Below are positions 63,277 to 64,000 of a stretch of DNA of 64,000 nucleotides, piece after piece. The position numbers were made by a program, and so were the translations under genes. The notes beneath the pieces were generated by a model that was not told where the DNA came from, did not search any database, and was given only the letters and a program-made list of their open reading frames with translations. Position 1 is the first letter of the stretch; each line of letters begins with the position of its first letter. Origin of the DNA: Zychaea mexicana (Eukaryota; Mucoromycota; Mucoromycetes; Mucorales; Lichtheimiaceae); the NCBI RefSeq assembly GCF_025766255.1, contig NW_026516727.1:1-64000 (forward strand), read 5' to 3'.

Positions 63277-64000
63277 ATGCCTCACCGCGAGCACTCCGTC
63301 GAAACAATTCGCAGAAACAGCGAGGTCATGGGCAGCCTGCGCAAACTTATGGTGGTCAACCGTGGTGTAAGTAGTACTACAATCTTGTTCATTGTGGTGA
63401 CGCACCGGGACTCTTGCTGATTGTTCTCTCCCCCCCGTGCGTATGTGACAAACAAACCAGGAAATTGCCATTCGTGTCTGCCGCACAGCCCACGAACTCT
63501 CGATGCGAACCGTCGCCATCTTCTCGTATGAAGACCGACTTTCCATGCACAGATATAAGGTAATAGCACTCTATTCTTGTTCGCATAAGATGGAAGGATG
63601 GACGGATGGAGTGGTAGGAGAGGAGGACGACCAAGAAGTTAATGGACGAGGATGTATCCATCTACTACTAGGCCGATGAATCATATCAAATCGGCGAGGT
63701 CGGTAAGTTCACACCCGTTGGCGCCTACTTGGCCCAAGACGAGATTGTGCGCATTGCCAAAGAACGAGGCGTGTCAATGATCCATCCTGGCTATGGCTTC
63801 TTGTCTGAAAACGCCGAGTTTGCTCGCAAGGTGGAGGCAGCAGGCATCACATTCATTGGCCCGTCTCCTGGAGTCATTGATAGCCTGGGTGATAAGACCA
63901 AAGCCCGTCAAATCGGTGAGTTTTTCATTATGATTGGGTCTGCTTGCGTGTGTCACACCATCATTGTTTGTGTATGTGAAAAACTGAACTCTAATTAACG
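63277..64000 (+). CDS. PYC: Pyruvate carboxylase, N-terminal part (runs off the window)
   Basis: The first three exons are 63277-63366, 63461-63559 and 63672-63915; the last base of the window lies inside the next intron (GTGAGT at 63916). The visible 144 residues are the start of the biotin-carboxylase domain: LRKLMVVNRGEIAIRVCRTA, MRTVAIFSYEDRLSMHRYKA, DESYQIGEVGKFTPVGAYL, RIAKERGVSMIHPGYGFLSE, NAEFARKVEAAGITFIGPSP and GDKTKARQI. The enzyme carboxylates pyruvate to oxaloacetate. The short N-terminus (about 20 residues before LRKLMVVNRG) has no mitochondrial presequence, matching the cytosolic fungal form. Confidence 0.93.

Overview
The window is nuclear DNA of a filamentous fungus, most likely an early-diverging Mucoromycota/Mucorales-type genome. 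Genes sit on both strands and carry many short (about 50-110 nt) GT-AG introns, spacers are AT-rich, and coding sequence is rich in Q/T/S/A homopolymers. The gene set is fungal: eIF3g, an Mga2/Spt23-type regulator, DUR3, arginase, pyruvate carboxylase and a Kar9/GAS2-like protein. The assignment to order is inference. All exon models below were built by hand from splice signals, frame continuity and family motifs; no alignment was run.

Layout. 1-7.4 kb: no confident gene; a CCN-rich low-complexity stretch (1.6-2.9 kb) and a long A/C-biased gene-free stretch (3.5-6.3 kb). 7.5-9.6 kb (+): Q/H/Y-rich protein of unknown function. 11.0-12.5 kb (+): eIF3g. 13.0-16.8 kb (+): Mga2/Spt23-like IPT-ankyrin transcription factor. 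18.6-20.6 kb (-): leucine-rich-repeat protein with a Lys-rich tail. 21.7-24.2 kb (+): tail-anchored fatty aldehyde dehydrogenase. 25.0-26.1 kb (+): arginase. 26.4-30.5 kb (-): NDP-kinase domain fused to a very long Lys/Ala/Asp/Pro repeat tail. 31.4-34.1 kb (-): DUR3 urea transporter. 35.0-36.3 kb (-): secreted RNase T2. 36.95-37.3 kb: unusual tandem repeat. 38.0-42.1 kb (-): an apparently complete Fanzor (eukaryotic TnpB-like, RNA-guided nuclease family) of 18 exons and 878 residues. 42.6-43.5 kb (+): SANT/Myb-like protein, divergent from the Fanzor. 44.1-45.6 kb (+): decayed F-box/LRR-like sequence. 47.8-49.7 kb (+): STE20/PAK-like kinase. 53.1-56.9 kb (+): SMARCAL1/ZRANB3-like SNF2 helicase with an N-terminal GRF zinc finger. 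59.2-62.2 kb (+): Kar9/GAS2-like cytoskeletal protein. 63.3 kb to the end (+): 5' part of pyruvate carboxylase.

Functional links: arginase (makes urea and ornithine) and DUR3 (imports urea) lie within 10 kb and both serve nitrogen supply, though each has its own promoter. The Fanzor is the most interesting system. It has intact RuvC-I, relocated RuvC-II glutamate and RuvC-III motifs, a TATA box and a consistent reading frame through 17 introns. A six-copy 19-nt-core repeat lies about 0.7 kb past its stop codon; whether the two are related is unknown.
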